From the NCBI RefSeq assembly GCF_043555935.1, contig NZ_JBIGIB010000004.1:372001-436000 (forward strand): a stretch of 64,000 nt of DNA. The letters are read 5' to 3'. This document shows positions 16,758-25,137 of the stretch, one piece after another. This DNA is from Pelomonas baiyunensis. GTDB taxonomy: Bacteria > Pseudomonadota > Gammaproteobacteria > Burkholderiales > Burkholderiaceae_C. How positions within the stretch are numbered: position 1 is the stretch's first letter; each line of letters opens with the position of its first letter. The notes below the pieces were generated by a model. That model saw nothing but the letters and a program-made list of their open reading frames with translations. It was not told the DNA's origin and did no database searches. The position numbers and the translations under genes were made by a program.

Positions 16758-17449
16758 ATGCGACGTCAAACCCTAAAAGTCCTCTCATTTGCCCTGGTGA
16801 TTTTTTTCACGCCTCAACGTTCGCATCCGACTGTTCGCGAGAAATGGTCAATCAATCGCTTAGCTTTGCGAAAAACATCGATCAAAGCGGTAGACAAGCC
16901 CGCAAAATCACCAATGCGATCTCACATCAAATCGCAAACGCCGGACTTTCAGATCAATTAAACGACGCCGAGTCTCGATACTTGCGGGCAGCAGACGATT
17001 TGAGCCTCGCCATTGTCGAAGGAATCATTTCGAGATGTGGCTGGGCCGCCTTCGCCAACCTGCCGACCTCCACCTTGGAGTCCGCTGTTCTTGTCATTCA
17101 CCATGCCAATCCAGAAAAAAGGGCAAGATATCTTCCCGCAATTGAAGCTGCGGCGGCCAGCGGGCAACTGTCCGCCGAGTGGTGGGCGGTCTACATCGAC
17201 CGAACACTGATTGCAGAAGATCAGCCGCAGCGTTACGGCACACAAATACCGATCTATCGACCAAACTCAGGATTCAAGTCCGTCGAGGACGCAGTGGAAT
17301 TTTGGCGGGTTGAGGATCCAGCTAACCTGGACTCGCGCAGGTCGAAGCTGGGGCTTCCCCCTTTCTGTGACTACTTGAACCGGATCAACGATACCGACGC
17401 GTTGCATGCAAAGGTGTGCGGGCTTCAGCACGCAACAGGCCACCGGTAG
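16758..17449 (+). pseudogene. DUF6624 secreted protein, frameshifted in its signal peptide
   Basis: The intact frame 16844-17449 encodes 201 residues with DUF6624 features: LVIHHANPEKRARYLPAIEAA, the IDR then QRYGTQI pair, and RRSKLGLPPFCDYL. Just upstream in another frame, ATG 16758 starts a good signal peptide (MRRQTLKVLSFALVIFF). Adding one T to the seven-T run at 16801-16807 joins the two frames and continues the signal with HASTFASDC. The gene as read is thus either broken, phase-variable or a sequencing slip; starting at ATG 16844 would give a protein without export signal. DUF6624 has no established function. Base composition is visibly lower in GC than the neighbours. Confidence 0.65.
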
Positions 17450-17454
17450 CCTTG

Positions 17455-17771
17455 ATGCCCATTCCATCAGAACGCGCTGAATACGGTCTCGCATGCTTAT
17501 TAGAAGGCGCCGCGTCATATGGCACCCACCTTGATCTCAGAGACCTTAGAAAAATTCATGGCGCCAGAGGCGGAATCACTCTAGACCAATTGATCAATAT
17601 CGGCGGCAAGTTGGCCTTCAACTGACGCGTCTTGTCATCGCGCACCGCCCCGAGACCATTGCGGGCGCGCAGCGCGCGGTTCAGGTCGCGAACGGCCAGG
17701 TCATTGACGTGGCTCGCGTCATGCCGCCGGCGCACCGGCCTGCGGTCGAGCCGGCGGCCGTTCCTGCCTGA
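17455..17771 (+). pseudogene. Internally deleted C39-type ABC exporter
   Basis: The first 56 codons (from ATG 17455) match the N-terminus of a C39 peptidase or C39-like domain of bacteriocin/RiPP exporters: ERAEYGLACLLEGAASYG, then LDLRDLRKI and GGITLDQLINIGGKLAF, stopping at TGA 17623. The catalytic Cys position (AECGLAC in active peptidases) is Tyr, as in the HlyB C39-like domain. Directly after, in the +2 frame, 17625-17771 encodes TRLVIAHRPETIAGAQRAV..., the H-loop and tail of an ABC ATPase. So both ends of an exporter remain while the membrane and Walker regions are gone. The 5' part has lower GC than the 3' part, so the two may come from different genes. Confidence 0.72.
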
Positions 17772-18566
17772 TCAGGGCTCGCCCGGATCCAACCGCTTCG
17801 CCCGCGCCAGCCGCCAGGCGTCTGCCGGGTCGGTGAACACCTGCTCGGCCGTGGTGCCCGTCTCGCGGGCCTGGGCGTCGATGGCGATGCGCTTGTCGAA
17901 GACGTAACACTCGCCTTCCCAGTCGCGTGCCGCGTCGGGGAAAGCCTCCAGGAAGTTCAGGATGCCGCCATCCAGCTGCGCGACCTTCAGGCCCTGCGCC
18001 TGCATCCACGCGGCGGTCTTCTCGCAGCGGATGCCGCCGGTGCAGTACATGGCGACCGTTTTGCCCTGCCACTCGCTGCGGTGGGCCTCCACGTAGGCGG
18101 GGAAGTCGCGGAAGTGGGCCACGCCGGGGTCGATGGCGCCGCGAAAGCGTCCGAGCTGGAACTCGAAGCTGTTGCGGTTGTCGAGGACCACGGTGTCGGG
18201 GTCGTCCAGCAGTTCGCGCCAGCGCTGGGGGCTGACGTGGGTGTCGGTGGCGTCGCCACTCACGCCCGGCACACCAAAGGCCACGATTTCGCGCTTGACG
18301 CTGACCTTGAAGCGGCTGAACGGCCGGCGCTCGCAGGCGTTGTGCTTCACGTGCAGGTCGGCCAGCCCGGGCAGGGCTTGCAGCTCGGATTCGAGCGCGC
18401 GCACGTCGTCGGCCTCGCCGGCGATGGCCGCACTCAGGCCCTCGGGCGCCACCAGCACCACGCCGCCCAGGGTCAGCGCCGCGCCGCGTGCGCGCAGCCA
18501 TTCGGCAAAGGCGGTGGGGTCCGCCATCGGGGTAAAACGGTAGAAAGAGCTGTGCAGCAGGGCCAT
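17772..18566 (-). CDS. trhO: tRNA uridine(34) hydroxylase TrhO (rhodanese family)
   Basis: 264 residues from ATG 18566 (MALLHSSFYRF). It has the TrhO/YceA layout: an N-terminal acylphosphatase-like domain (about 5-100, ending KVSVKREIVAFG) and a rhodanese domain (about 115-215) with the active-site loop YCTGGIRCEKT, Cys near residue 179. TrhO uses O2 to make 5-hydroxyuridine at the tRNA wobble position. The gene is divergent from psd with 75 bp between the starts. The open frame extends far upstream but has no similarity there. Confidence 0.9.
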   Translation of the reverse strand: MALLHSSFYRFTPMADPTAFAEWLRARGAALTLGGVVLVAPEGLSAAIAGEADDVRALESELQALPGLADLHVKHNACERRPFSRFKVSVKREIVAFGVPGVSGDATDTHVSPQRWRELLDDPDTVVLDNRNSFEFQLGRFRGAIDPGVAHFRDFPAYVEAHRSEWQGKTVAMYCTGGIRCEKTAAWMQAQGLKVAQLDGGILNFLEAFPDAARDWEGECYVFDKRIAIDAQARETGTTAEQVFTDPADAWRLARAKRLDPGEP

Positions 18567-18641
18567 GGGGCCGAATTGTCGGCCCCGTACACTGCCCGCC
18601 AAAAAACACGGGAGCCCGGCTGTGCATCGGGCCTCAACACC

Positions 18642-19478
18642 ATGTCCGACCGCCTCAAAGTTCTGCCCCAATACCTGATGCCCAAGCTGGCGCTCACGCG
18701 CCTGGCCGGGCATTACGCGTCCAAACCCATGGGCAGCCTCACCACGGCGGCCATCCGCCGCTTTGTGGCGCGCTACGGCGTGAACATGGCCGAGGCGGCC
18801 GAGCCCGACATCGGCGCCTACGCCACGTTCAACGACTTCTTCACCCGCGCACTCAAGCCCGGCGCACGGCCGCTGAGCGCCGCGCCGTTGATCTGCCCGG
18901 TGGACGGCGCGATCAGCCAGGTGGGCCGCATCCTGGGCGATCAGGTTTACCAGGCCAAAGGCCAGACGTTCTCCACCACGGCGCTCGTGGGCGGCGATGC
19001 CGAACTGGCCGCCGGCTTTCAGGACGGCCTGTTCGCCAACCTGTACCTGAGCCCGCGGGACTACCACCGCATCCACATGCCTGCCGCGGGCCGGCTGGTG
19101 CGCATGACGCATGTGCCGGGCGCGCTGTTCTCGGTGAACCCCACCACCGCCCGGGGCGTGCCGGGGCTGTTCGCCCGCAACGAGCGCGTGGTGTGCGTGT
19201 TCGACGACGAGGCCCTGGGCCGTTACGTGCTGGTGCTGGTGGGCGCCACCATCGTGGGCAGCATGGCCACGCCCTGGCACGGGCTGATTTCGCGCAGCGG
19301 CCCGGTGCGGGACTGGACCTACGCGCCGGGCGAGGTGACGCTGGCGCAGGGCGACGAGATGGGCCGGTTCCTGCTGGGCTCCACCGTGGTGATGCTGTTC
19401 CCCAAGAACAACCTGCAGTTCAACCCCGCCTGGCAGCCGGGCGGCGCGGTGCGCATGGGCGAGGTCATGGCGCGCTGA
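18642..19478 (+). CDS. psd: Phosphatidylserine decarboxylase proenzyme
   Basis: 278 residues from ATG 18642. It keeps all hallmarks of bacterial Psd: CPVDGAISQ with the catalytic Asp, YLSPRDYHRIHMP with the two His, and the self-cleavage motif LGST near residue 245, where cleavage creates the pyruvoyl group on the new alpha-subunit. It converts phosphatidylserine to phosphatidylethanolamine at the inner membrane. The 3' end overlaps the convergent PAS-GGDEF-EAL gene by 14 bp. Confidence 0.95.
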   Translation: MSDRLKVLPQYLMPKLALTRLAGHYASKPMGSLTTAAIRRFVARYGVNMAEAAEPDIGAYATFNDFFTRALKPGARPLSAAPLICPVDGAISQVGRILGDQVYQAKGQTFSTTALVGGDAELAAGFQDGLFANLYLSPRDYHRIHMPAAGRLVRMTHVPGALFSVNPTTARGVPGLFARNERVVCVFDDEALGRYVLVLVGATIVGSMATPWHGLISRSGPVRDWTYAPGEVTLAQGDEMGRFLLGSTVVMLFPKNNLQFNPAWQPGGAVRMGEVMAR

Positions 19479-21732
19479 CGGCGGCCGGCTTCAGCAAGCG
19501 TTCAGCGTCAGCCGCCGCCATGGGGTGCGACAGCAGCCAGCCTTGCAGGTGGGTGCAGCCCAGGCGCTCCACCTCGGCGGCTTGATCGGCGGTTTCCACG
19601 CCTTCGGCCACGATGGCCAGGCCCAGCGCATTGGCCAGCACGCAGGCCGCGCGCACCACCGCGCCCGCCGACGACTCGGGCAGCGGGTCGATCATGCTGC
19701 GGTCCAGCTTGAGGGTGGTGATGGGCAGGCGGCGCAGCAGCGTGAGCGAGCTTTGTCCGGTGCCGAAGTCATCAAACGCCACGCCCACCCCGGCGTCGCG
19801 CAGCCGCGCCAGCTGCGGCAGCACGCGGTCCATGTGGGTCATGGCGGCGGTTTCCGTGATTTCCACTTCCACCAGCGTCGGCGGCACCTGGTGCGTCTGC
19901 AGCAGCGCCAGCAGCCCGTCGGCAAAGGTCGGGTCTTCGAACTGCAGCGGTGACACGTTCACCGCCACCGGCAGCGGTTGCAGGCCGGCCTGCTGCCAGG
20001 CGCGCAGCTGGCGGGCGGTTTCCCGCAGCACGAAGGCGCCCAGCGGCACGATTTGCCCGGTGCGCTCGGCGGCCGGAATGAAGTCGGCCGGGCTGACGCG
20101 GCCCTGCCCCGGGCGCAGCCAGCGCACCAGCGCCTCGAAGCCCGTCACCTCGCGGCTGCCGGCCGAGTACTTGGGCTGGTAGTCCAGCAGAAATTCCTCG
20201 CGCACGATGGCGGTGGCCAGGGCCTGCTCCAGCTCCAGCAAGCCGCCGGCCGAGGCGGCCATGCCGGGCTCGTAGGCCACCACGGCCGCGCCCGGCTGCT
20301 GCTTGGCCTGGTGCATGGCGATGTCGGCCGCGCGCAGCAGCGAGGCGCCGTCCTGCCCATGGGCCGGGAACCGCGCCAGGCCCACCGACAGGTGCACGTA
20401 CAGCGCCCGGTGCTCCACGGTCAAGGGGGCGTGCATCAAGGCCAGCAGCCCCTGGCCGGCCAGCACGGCGGAGGCCTCGTCGTCCACACCGGGATGCAGC
20501 AGCAGGAACTGGTCTTCGCCCAGGCGCGCCAGCATCACGTCGGGCGGCAGGGCGGTGCGCAAGCGGGTGGCCATGGCCTGCAAAAGCGCGTCGCCGGTTT
20601 CATGGCCCAGGCTTTCGTTCACCAGCTGAAAGCGGTCCACATCGGCCGACAGCAGCACGAAGCCCGAGCTGCCCGGCACCGTCAATTCGGCCAAGCGGGC
20701 CAGCGCGGCGTGGCGGTTGGGCAGGTCCGTCAGTTCGTCGTGCAGCGCCTGGCGGCGCAGGGCCTCGGTGGCCCGCTGGCGCTCGGTTTCGTCCAGCATC
20801 AGCACCAGCAGCGCGGGCTGGCCTTCCCATTCCACATAACTGGAGGTGCCGCGCAGGTAGAGCGGGCTGCCATCGCGGCGGTAACGCTCGCCTTCCCAGC
20901 TGATGCGGCCGCTGCGCTGTTCCAGCAAGCGGCGGTATCGAGCGCGAGAACCTTCCACATCCTCCGGCGCGATGAAGCGCTCCACGCCCCCCACCTGCTC
21001 TCGCCGCTCGAAGCCGAACATGGCCAGCGCCGCCGGGTTGATGTAGGCCACCTGCCCCCCGCGCACCACCACCAGCCCCTGCATGGACTGCTCGTACAGG
21101 TCACGCAGGCGGGTGTTGACGCGCTCGGCCTCGTGGTGCGCGCGCCGCACCGACAGCAGGATGAGCGCCATGGCCAGCACCATTTGCACGAAGTTGCCGA
21201 CCAGATGGGTGATGAAGGAGCGGGCCAGCGGATCCAGGATCGGGGCGGTGCCATGCACGACCGCATAGACCGCGAAACAACCCGCCACCACGCGTTCGCC
21301 GCGTCCCCCACCCTGCCAGAGCCAGCGCGCGGCCCAGGCCGCACTGGCAGCCAGCACCATGGCCCCGGCGGCCACCCCCATGGGGTAATCCACCCGGGCC
21401 AGGCCCAGGATGACCAGCGTCAGCAGCGCCCAGCGCGGCCACTGCTGCCGCCAGCTCCACACCATGCCGCGGTAGCGGGCGGTGCCCGCCAGCTGCAAGG
21501 CCAGGCTGGCCACGATGGCGGAAGCCGCCGCCGCCATCTGCAGTTGGCCGCCGAACGAACCTTCGCCGGCTGGCACCCAGGCCACGCCCAGCGCCAGGCC
21601 GATGGACAGCAGCACATGGCTCCAGCCCCAGTCCTGCGTGTGGCGATGGTCAGGCTCCAGCCGGGCCAGCACCAGCAGTGCCACCCCAAGCAAGGCGATC
21701 AAAGCGGAACTGATCAGCACGAAGCCCGTCAT
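19465..21732 (-). CDS. Membrane PAS-GGDEF-EAL protein, probable c-di-GMP phosphodiesterase
   Basis: 755 residues. About seven N-terminal membrane helices (1-195) are followed by a PAS domain (about 205-320), a GGDEF domain (330-480) and an EAL domain (500-745). The cyclase motif is degenerate (LGEDQF instead of GGDEF), so synthesis is unlikely. The EAL domain keeps its catalytic set: FEALVRW, DDFGTGQSSL and EGVET. It should hydrolyse c-di-GMP, with PAS and membrane domains as sensors and the dead GGDEF perhaps binding GTP as a regulator. Confidence 0.9.
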   Translation of the reverse strand: MTGFVLISSALIALLGVALLVLARLEPDHRHTQDWGWSHVLLSIGLALGVAWVPAGEGSFGGQLQMAAAASAIVASLALQLAGTARYRGMVWSWRQQWPRWALLTLVILGLARVDYPMGVAAGAMVLAASAAWAARWLWQGGGRGERVVAGCFAVYAVVHGTAPILDPLARSFITHLVGNFVQMVLAMALILLSVRRAHHEAERVNTRLRDLYEQSMQGLVVVRGGQVAYINPAALAMFGFERREQVGGVERFIAPEDVEGSRARYRRLLEQRSGRISWEGERYRRDGSPLYLRGTSSYVEWEGQPALLVLMLDETERQRATEALRRQALHDELTDLPNRHAALARLAELTVPGSSGFVLLSADVDRFQLVNESLGHETGDALLQAMATRLRTALPPDVMLARLGEDQFLLLHPGVDDEASAVLAGQGLLALMHAPLTVEHRALYVHLSVGLARFPAHGQDGASLLRAADIAMHQAKQQPGAAVVAYEPGMAASAGGLLELEQALATAIVREEFLLDYQPKYSAGSREVTGFEALVRWLRPGQGRVSPADFIPAAERTGQIVPLGAFVLRETARQLRAWQQAGLQPLPVAVNVSPLQFEDPTFADGLLALLQTHQVPPTLVEVEITETAAMTHMDRVLPQLARLRDAGVGVAFDDFGTGQSSLTLLRRLPITTLKLDRSMIDPLPESSAGAVVRAACVLANALGLAIVAEGVETADQAAEVERLGCTHLQGWLLSHPMAAADAERLLKPAAVSAP

Positions 21733-21788
21733 CCACGGGATGCTAGCCAGCGCGCCGAGGCCTTCCGGGCAAATGAAGGCTCGGCAGC

Positions 21789-23747
21789 TCAGAACTCCGG
21801 CCGGATGTCACGAGTGGCCAACGGCCAGCGGTCGGTGCGCCAGGGCGTGGCCGGCAGGCCGGCGCCGTCGGTGAGGTTGGCCTCCAGGGGCGAGTCGGCC
21901 CAGGCGTAGCGCACGGCCACCGGCGGCGTGCCGGCTGCACCCCACACCCGCACCCGGTCCGGCGCCACGATCTCGGCCCGGGCCGGGGCGAAGCGCTGGT
22001 CACTGCCGGCCACGGCAAACCCCAGCAGCGGCCCCCCGCCGCGCGTGGCCAGGCCGCCGGCCACGTCGGCCAGGGTCAGCTCGATGCTGCCGTCAGGCAG
22101 CGTGCGGCTGGCTTTCCAGGTGGGGCCCTTGAAGGGCACCGGCTGGTGGTAGGTCTGCGCCAGCGCGATGCGGGCCAGCCGTTCGCCCACGGTGCGCTTG
22201 TCGCGGGGGTGGATGTCGTTGGCGTCACCCACGTCGATGCTCACCGCCATGCCGGTGGCGGGCAGCGAGAGGGTCTGCCGCTGGGCGTCACGCAGTTCGG
22301 CAAACGCGCTGCCCTCAGGCAGCGGCGGGCGCGGGCCGTAAGACGACAACTGAACGAAGTAGAACGGCAGTGGCGCCTTCAGCCCTTGCTCGCGCCACCG
22401 GGCACGCCAGTCCTGAATCAGGCGCGGGAAGGCCTGGGCATAGCGGGCCGCGCGCGGCGCATTGCTTTCGCCTTGGTACCAAATCACGCCCTTCACGGCC
22501 AACGGCGTGAACGGCCGCACCATGCCGTTGAACAGCAGGCTGGGCAGGTCGTTGGGGCCGGGTTCGGTCACGGGTTGCAGAGAGGCCACCTGGGCACGCC
22601 AGGGGCCGGCCAGGGGCACGGCGCCGGCCGAGGTTTCCAGGCGCAGGTTGTCGGCCGGGCCGTGGATGCCGCCGTCGCCGCCGGTGTCGGTCACGCGCAC
22701 GGCGATGAGGTTGTCGCCCTCGCGCAGCACGCCCGGCGGCAGCGCGTAGACGCGCGGCGTCTCCCAGCCGCAGGTGTTGCCCACTGGCTGGCCGTTGATG
22801 AAGGTGGCGTCGCAGTCATCCACCGGCCCCAGGTGCAGGGCGGCCGGGCCCTGGGCCTGGGCGGCGGTGAGCGTGACGCGCCGGCGCATCCACACCTCGC
22901 CGTCCAGGCCGGGCAGGCCCTGGCGCTCCCACACGCCCGGGGTGTCCAGCGTGGGCCAGGCGTGGTCGTCCAACGCAGGGTCGGCCCCGTCCACCGCCTG
23001 CGGTGCGGCGTGCTGGAAGGCCTGCACGCGGTCCAGCATGACGGCCTGGCGTTGCTGCACGAAGGCCGCGGTGTCAGGCGGCATGGCGCGCATCACGGCG
23101 GCAATGTCGGGGTCGACGGCGTTGGCGCGCGGGCTGGTCCAGGTTTCGGCATGGGTGCCACCCCAGCTGGTGTTGACGATGCCGATGGGCACGCGCACAT
23201 CGGCCTGCACCCGGCGCGCAAAGTGCCAGGCCACGGCGCTGAAATCGCCCACCGTTTGCGGGCTGGGCACCTCCCAGCGCAGCGGCGGCGTGTCTTTCAA
23301 CGGCGTGAGGCTCACGCGGTGCGGCATCTTCACGTGGCGGATCTGCGGGTGCTCACCCGCAGCCGCCACCTCGGCCGCCGCGCTGTTCGCATCGGCCAGG
23401 CGCCACTCCATGTTGGACTGGCCCGAGGCCACCCACACATCGCCGATGAGCACGTCGTCCAGCGTGCGTTCCTCCGCCCCGGCGCGCACCTGCAGGCGGT
23501 GCGGGCCACCGGCCTTCAGCGGCGCGAGCGTGGCCTGCCAGCGGCCGTCCCGGCCGGTCTTGGCTTGGGCAGACCGACCGGCGAGTTCCACGCGCACCCG
23601 CTGCCCGGGCTGCGCCTGGCCCCACACGCGCAGCGGCGCTTCGCGCTGCAGCACCATGTGGTCGGCAAACACGCCGGCCAGTTCCAGGGCCTGGGCCTGG
23701 GCCGAGCCGCAAGCGGCGATGAGGGCGGAGAGCAGCAGGGGGCGCAT
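21789..23747 (-). CDS. Sialate-O-acetylesterase-like SGNH esterase
   Basis: 652 residues from ATG 23747 with a signal peptide (MRPLLLSALIAACGSAQA). The SGNH esterase blocks are VASGQSNMEW (catalytic Ser, about residue 105), VIWYQGESNA, and DANDIHPRD with the Asp/His pair. A galactose-binding-like beta domain (about 265-395, RRRVTLTAAQAQG...LHLGPVDDCDATFING) is inserted in the middle, as in many family members. It would remove acetyl groups from sugars in the periplasm. It is the last gene of the glycan operon, 5 bp after the GH30 gene, so the natural substrate is more likely an acetylated plant or microbial glycan than sialic acid. Confidence 0.85.
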   Translation of the reverse strand: MRPLLLSALIAACGSAQAQALELAGVFADHMVLQREAPLRVWGQAQPGQRVRVELAGRSAQAKTGRDGRWQATLAPLKAGGPHRLQVRAGAEERTLDDVLIGDVWVASGQSNMEWRLADANSAAAEVAAAGEHPQIRHVKMPHRVSLTPLKDTPPLRWEVPSPQTVGDFSAVAWHFARRVQADVRVPIGIVNTSWGGTHAETWTSPRANAVDPDIAAVMRAMPPDTAAFVQQRQAVMLDRVQAFQHAAPQAVDGADPALDDHAWPTLDTPGVWERQGLPGLDGEVWMRRRVTLTAAQAQGPAALHLGPVDDCDATFINGQPVGNTCGWETPRVYALPPGVLREGDNLIAVRVTDTGGDGGIHGPADNLRLETSAGAVPLAGPWRAQVASLQPVTEPGPNDLPSLLFNGMVRPFTPLAVKGVIWYQGESNAPRAARYAQAFPRLIQDWRARWREQGLKAPLPFYFVQLSSYGPRPPLPEGSAFAELRDAQRQTLSLPATGMAVSIDVGDANDIHPRDKRTVGERLARIALAQTYHQPVPFKGPTWKASRTLPDGSIELTLADVAGGLATRGGGPLLGFAVAGSDQRFAPARAEIVAPDRVRVWGAAGTPPVAVRYAWADSPLEANLTDGAGLPATPWRTDRWPLATRDIRPEF

Positions 23748-23752
23748 GTCGG

Positions 23753-25135
23753 TCACCAAGTGAACGTGGCGATGCCGCTGGCGGGCAGCTCGTAGCTGAA
23801 GCGCTGGCCGGGGGCCTGCACGGTGAAGCGCTGGGCGGCCTTGCCCGAGTTGCTGACGATGAGCACGGTGCTGCCGTCGGGGTTGGTGAAGGCCACGTGG
23901 TCCAGCGTTTTGGCGCCGCCGTCCGAGTCCACCCGGCGGGCGTCGCGCTTCACGAAGCGGCTGGCGTGGCCGAAGGCGTAGTACTCGATGTTGCGGGTGA
24001 CTTTGCCGTCCTTGGGGTCGATGGTGACGACACCGCGGCAGTCTTTGCAGCCGCCCAGGTGCGGGCCGTAGTTCGGGTCCAGCGCCAGGTTCCACATCAG
24101 CACGCCCCGCGCGCCGTGGCGGGTGCTGCCGATGATGAGGTTGCGGGTGATCCAGGGCAGGGTTTCGGCCCACTGGGGCTTCCATTCACCGCCGGAGCAT
24201 TCGGTGAACCACACGTCCAGCTCGGGGAACTGCTGCGCCACCTGCGACTGGGCCGACACATCGCCCGCGTAGCAGTGCCAGGCCACGCCCGAGACGTACT
24301 TGCGCGCCGTGGCGTCGGACAGCATGGACAGCGGGCTCCAGGGCTCGTCCCAGTTGTGGTCCCACTCCAGGATCTGCGTCTTCAGGCCCTGGGCCTGCAG
24401 CAAGGGGCCCAGGTGCCGGCCCACGACTTCCGCGCGGGTGCGCGGCGTCATGCGCATGCCGGGGTAGTCGCCGGGTTCGAAATGCGGCTCGTTCTGCAGC
24501 GTGAGCGCAAAGATGGGCACGCCCTCGGCCTTCATCTCCTGCACGTAGCGCACCATGTACTTGGCGAAGCTGCCGTAGTGCTCGGGCTTGAGCTGGCCCT
24601 GCACCAGGCTGTCGGTGGTTTTCATCCAGCCCGGCGCACTCCAGGGCGAGGCCATGACCTGCAGCTGCGGGTTCAGCGCCAGGGCCTGCTTCACTGCGGG
24701 GATGACGTCCTCGCGCTCCTTGGCGAGCGAGAAATTCTTGAGCTCCGGGTCCGTCTGGCCCGGGGGCATGTCGTCGAGGCTGTAGTGGCTGCGCGAGAAG
24801 TCGGACGCGCCGATGGTCAGGCGCGTGAGCTCGAAACCGACGCCGTTGCCTTCACGCGTGAACAGCTCCTTCATCAGCGCGTCGCGCTGTGCTTGGGTCA
24901 TGCCGTGGCGGATCAGCCAGGCCGAGCCCTCGGTGATGGCGGCGCCAAAGCCGGCCATGCGCTGGTGCTGGCGTGTGGGGTCGATGCGGATCACATCGCC
25001 CGCCGCCGCGGCCTTGTCCACGGTGCTGGGGGCCAGCAGGTGCTGCTGGTCGGCCGTGGTGAGGAAAGCCCGCACAGGTGCGGCGTTAGCCAGTCCGGCG
25101 AGCGCGGCCGTCAGGGTCAGGAGCAGGGTCTTCAT
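23753..25135 (-). CDS. GH30 glycoside hydrolase, secreted
   Basis: 460 residues with a signal peptide (MKTLLLTLTAALAGLANA). The GH30 barrel runs from about residue 50 (QRMAGFGAAITEGSAWLI) to 390, followed by the short beta-domain. The acid/base Glu lies in LTLQNEPHFEPGDYPGM near residue 214 and the nucleophile Glu in WFTECSGGEW near 311. GH30 covers glucosylceramidases and endo-beta-1,6-glucanases. Given the GH1 and GH3 beta-glucosidases in the locus, a beta-1,6- or mixed beta-glucan is a reasonable guess. The ATG is 2 bp after the halogenase stop (TGA-cc-ATG), so translation is coupled. Confidence 0.9.
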   Translation of the reverse strand: MKTLLLTLTAALAGLANAAPVRAFLTTADQQHLLAPSTVDKAAAAGDVIRIDPTRQHQRMAGFGAAITEGSAWLIRHGMTQAQRDALMKELFTREGNGVGFELTRLTIGASDFSRSHYSLDDMPPGQTDPELKNFSLAKEREDVIPAVKQALALNPQLQVMASPWSAPGWMKTTDSLVQGQLKPEHYGSFAKYMVRYVQEMKAEGVPIFALTLQNEPHFEPGDYPGMRMTPRTRAEVVGRHLGPLLQAQGLKTQILEWDHNWDEPWSPLSMLSDATARKYVSGVAWHCYAGDVSAQSQVAQQFPELDVWFTECSGGEWKPQWAETLPWITRNLIIGSTRHGARGVLMWNLALDPNYGPHLGGCKDCRGVVTIDPKDGKVTRNIEYYAFGHASRFVKRDARRVDSDGGAKTLDHVAFTNPDGSTVLIVSNSGKAAQRFTVQAPGQRFSYELPASGIATFTW

Positions 25136-25137
25136 GG

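Noticed and set aside
16647..16961. Separate 104-aa gene overlapping the IS5 end
   Set aside because: Its middle is the signal peptide of the frameshifted DUF6624 gene; the rest lacks coding character.
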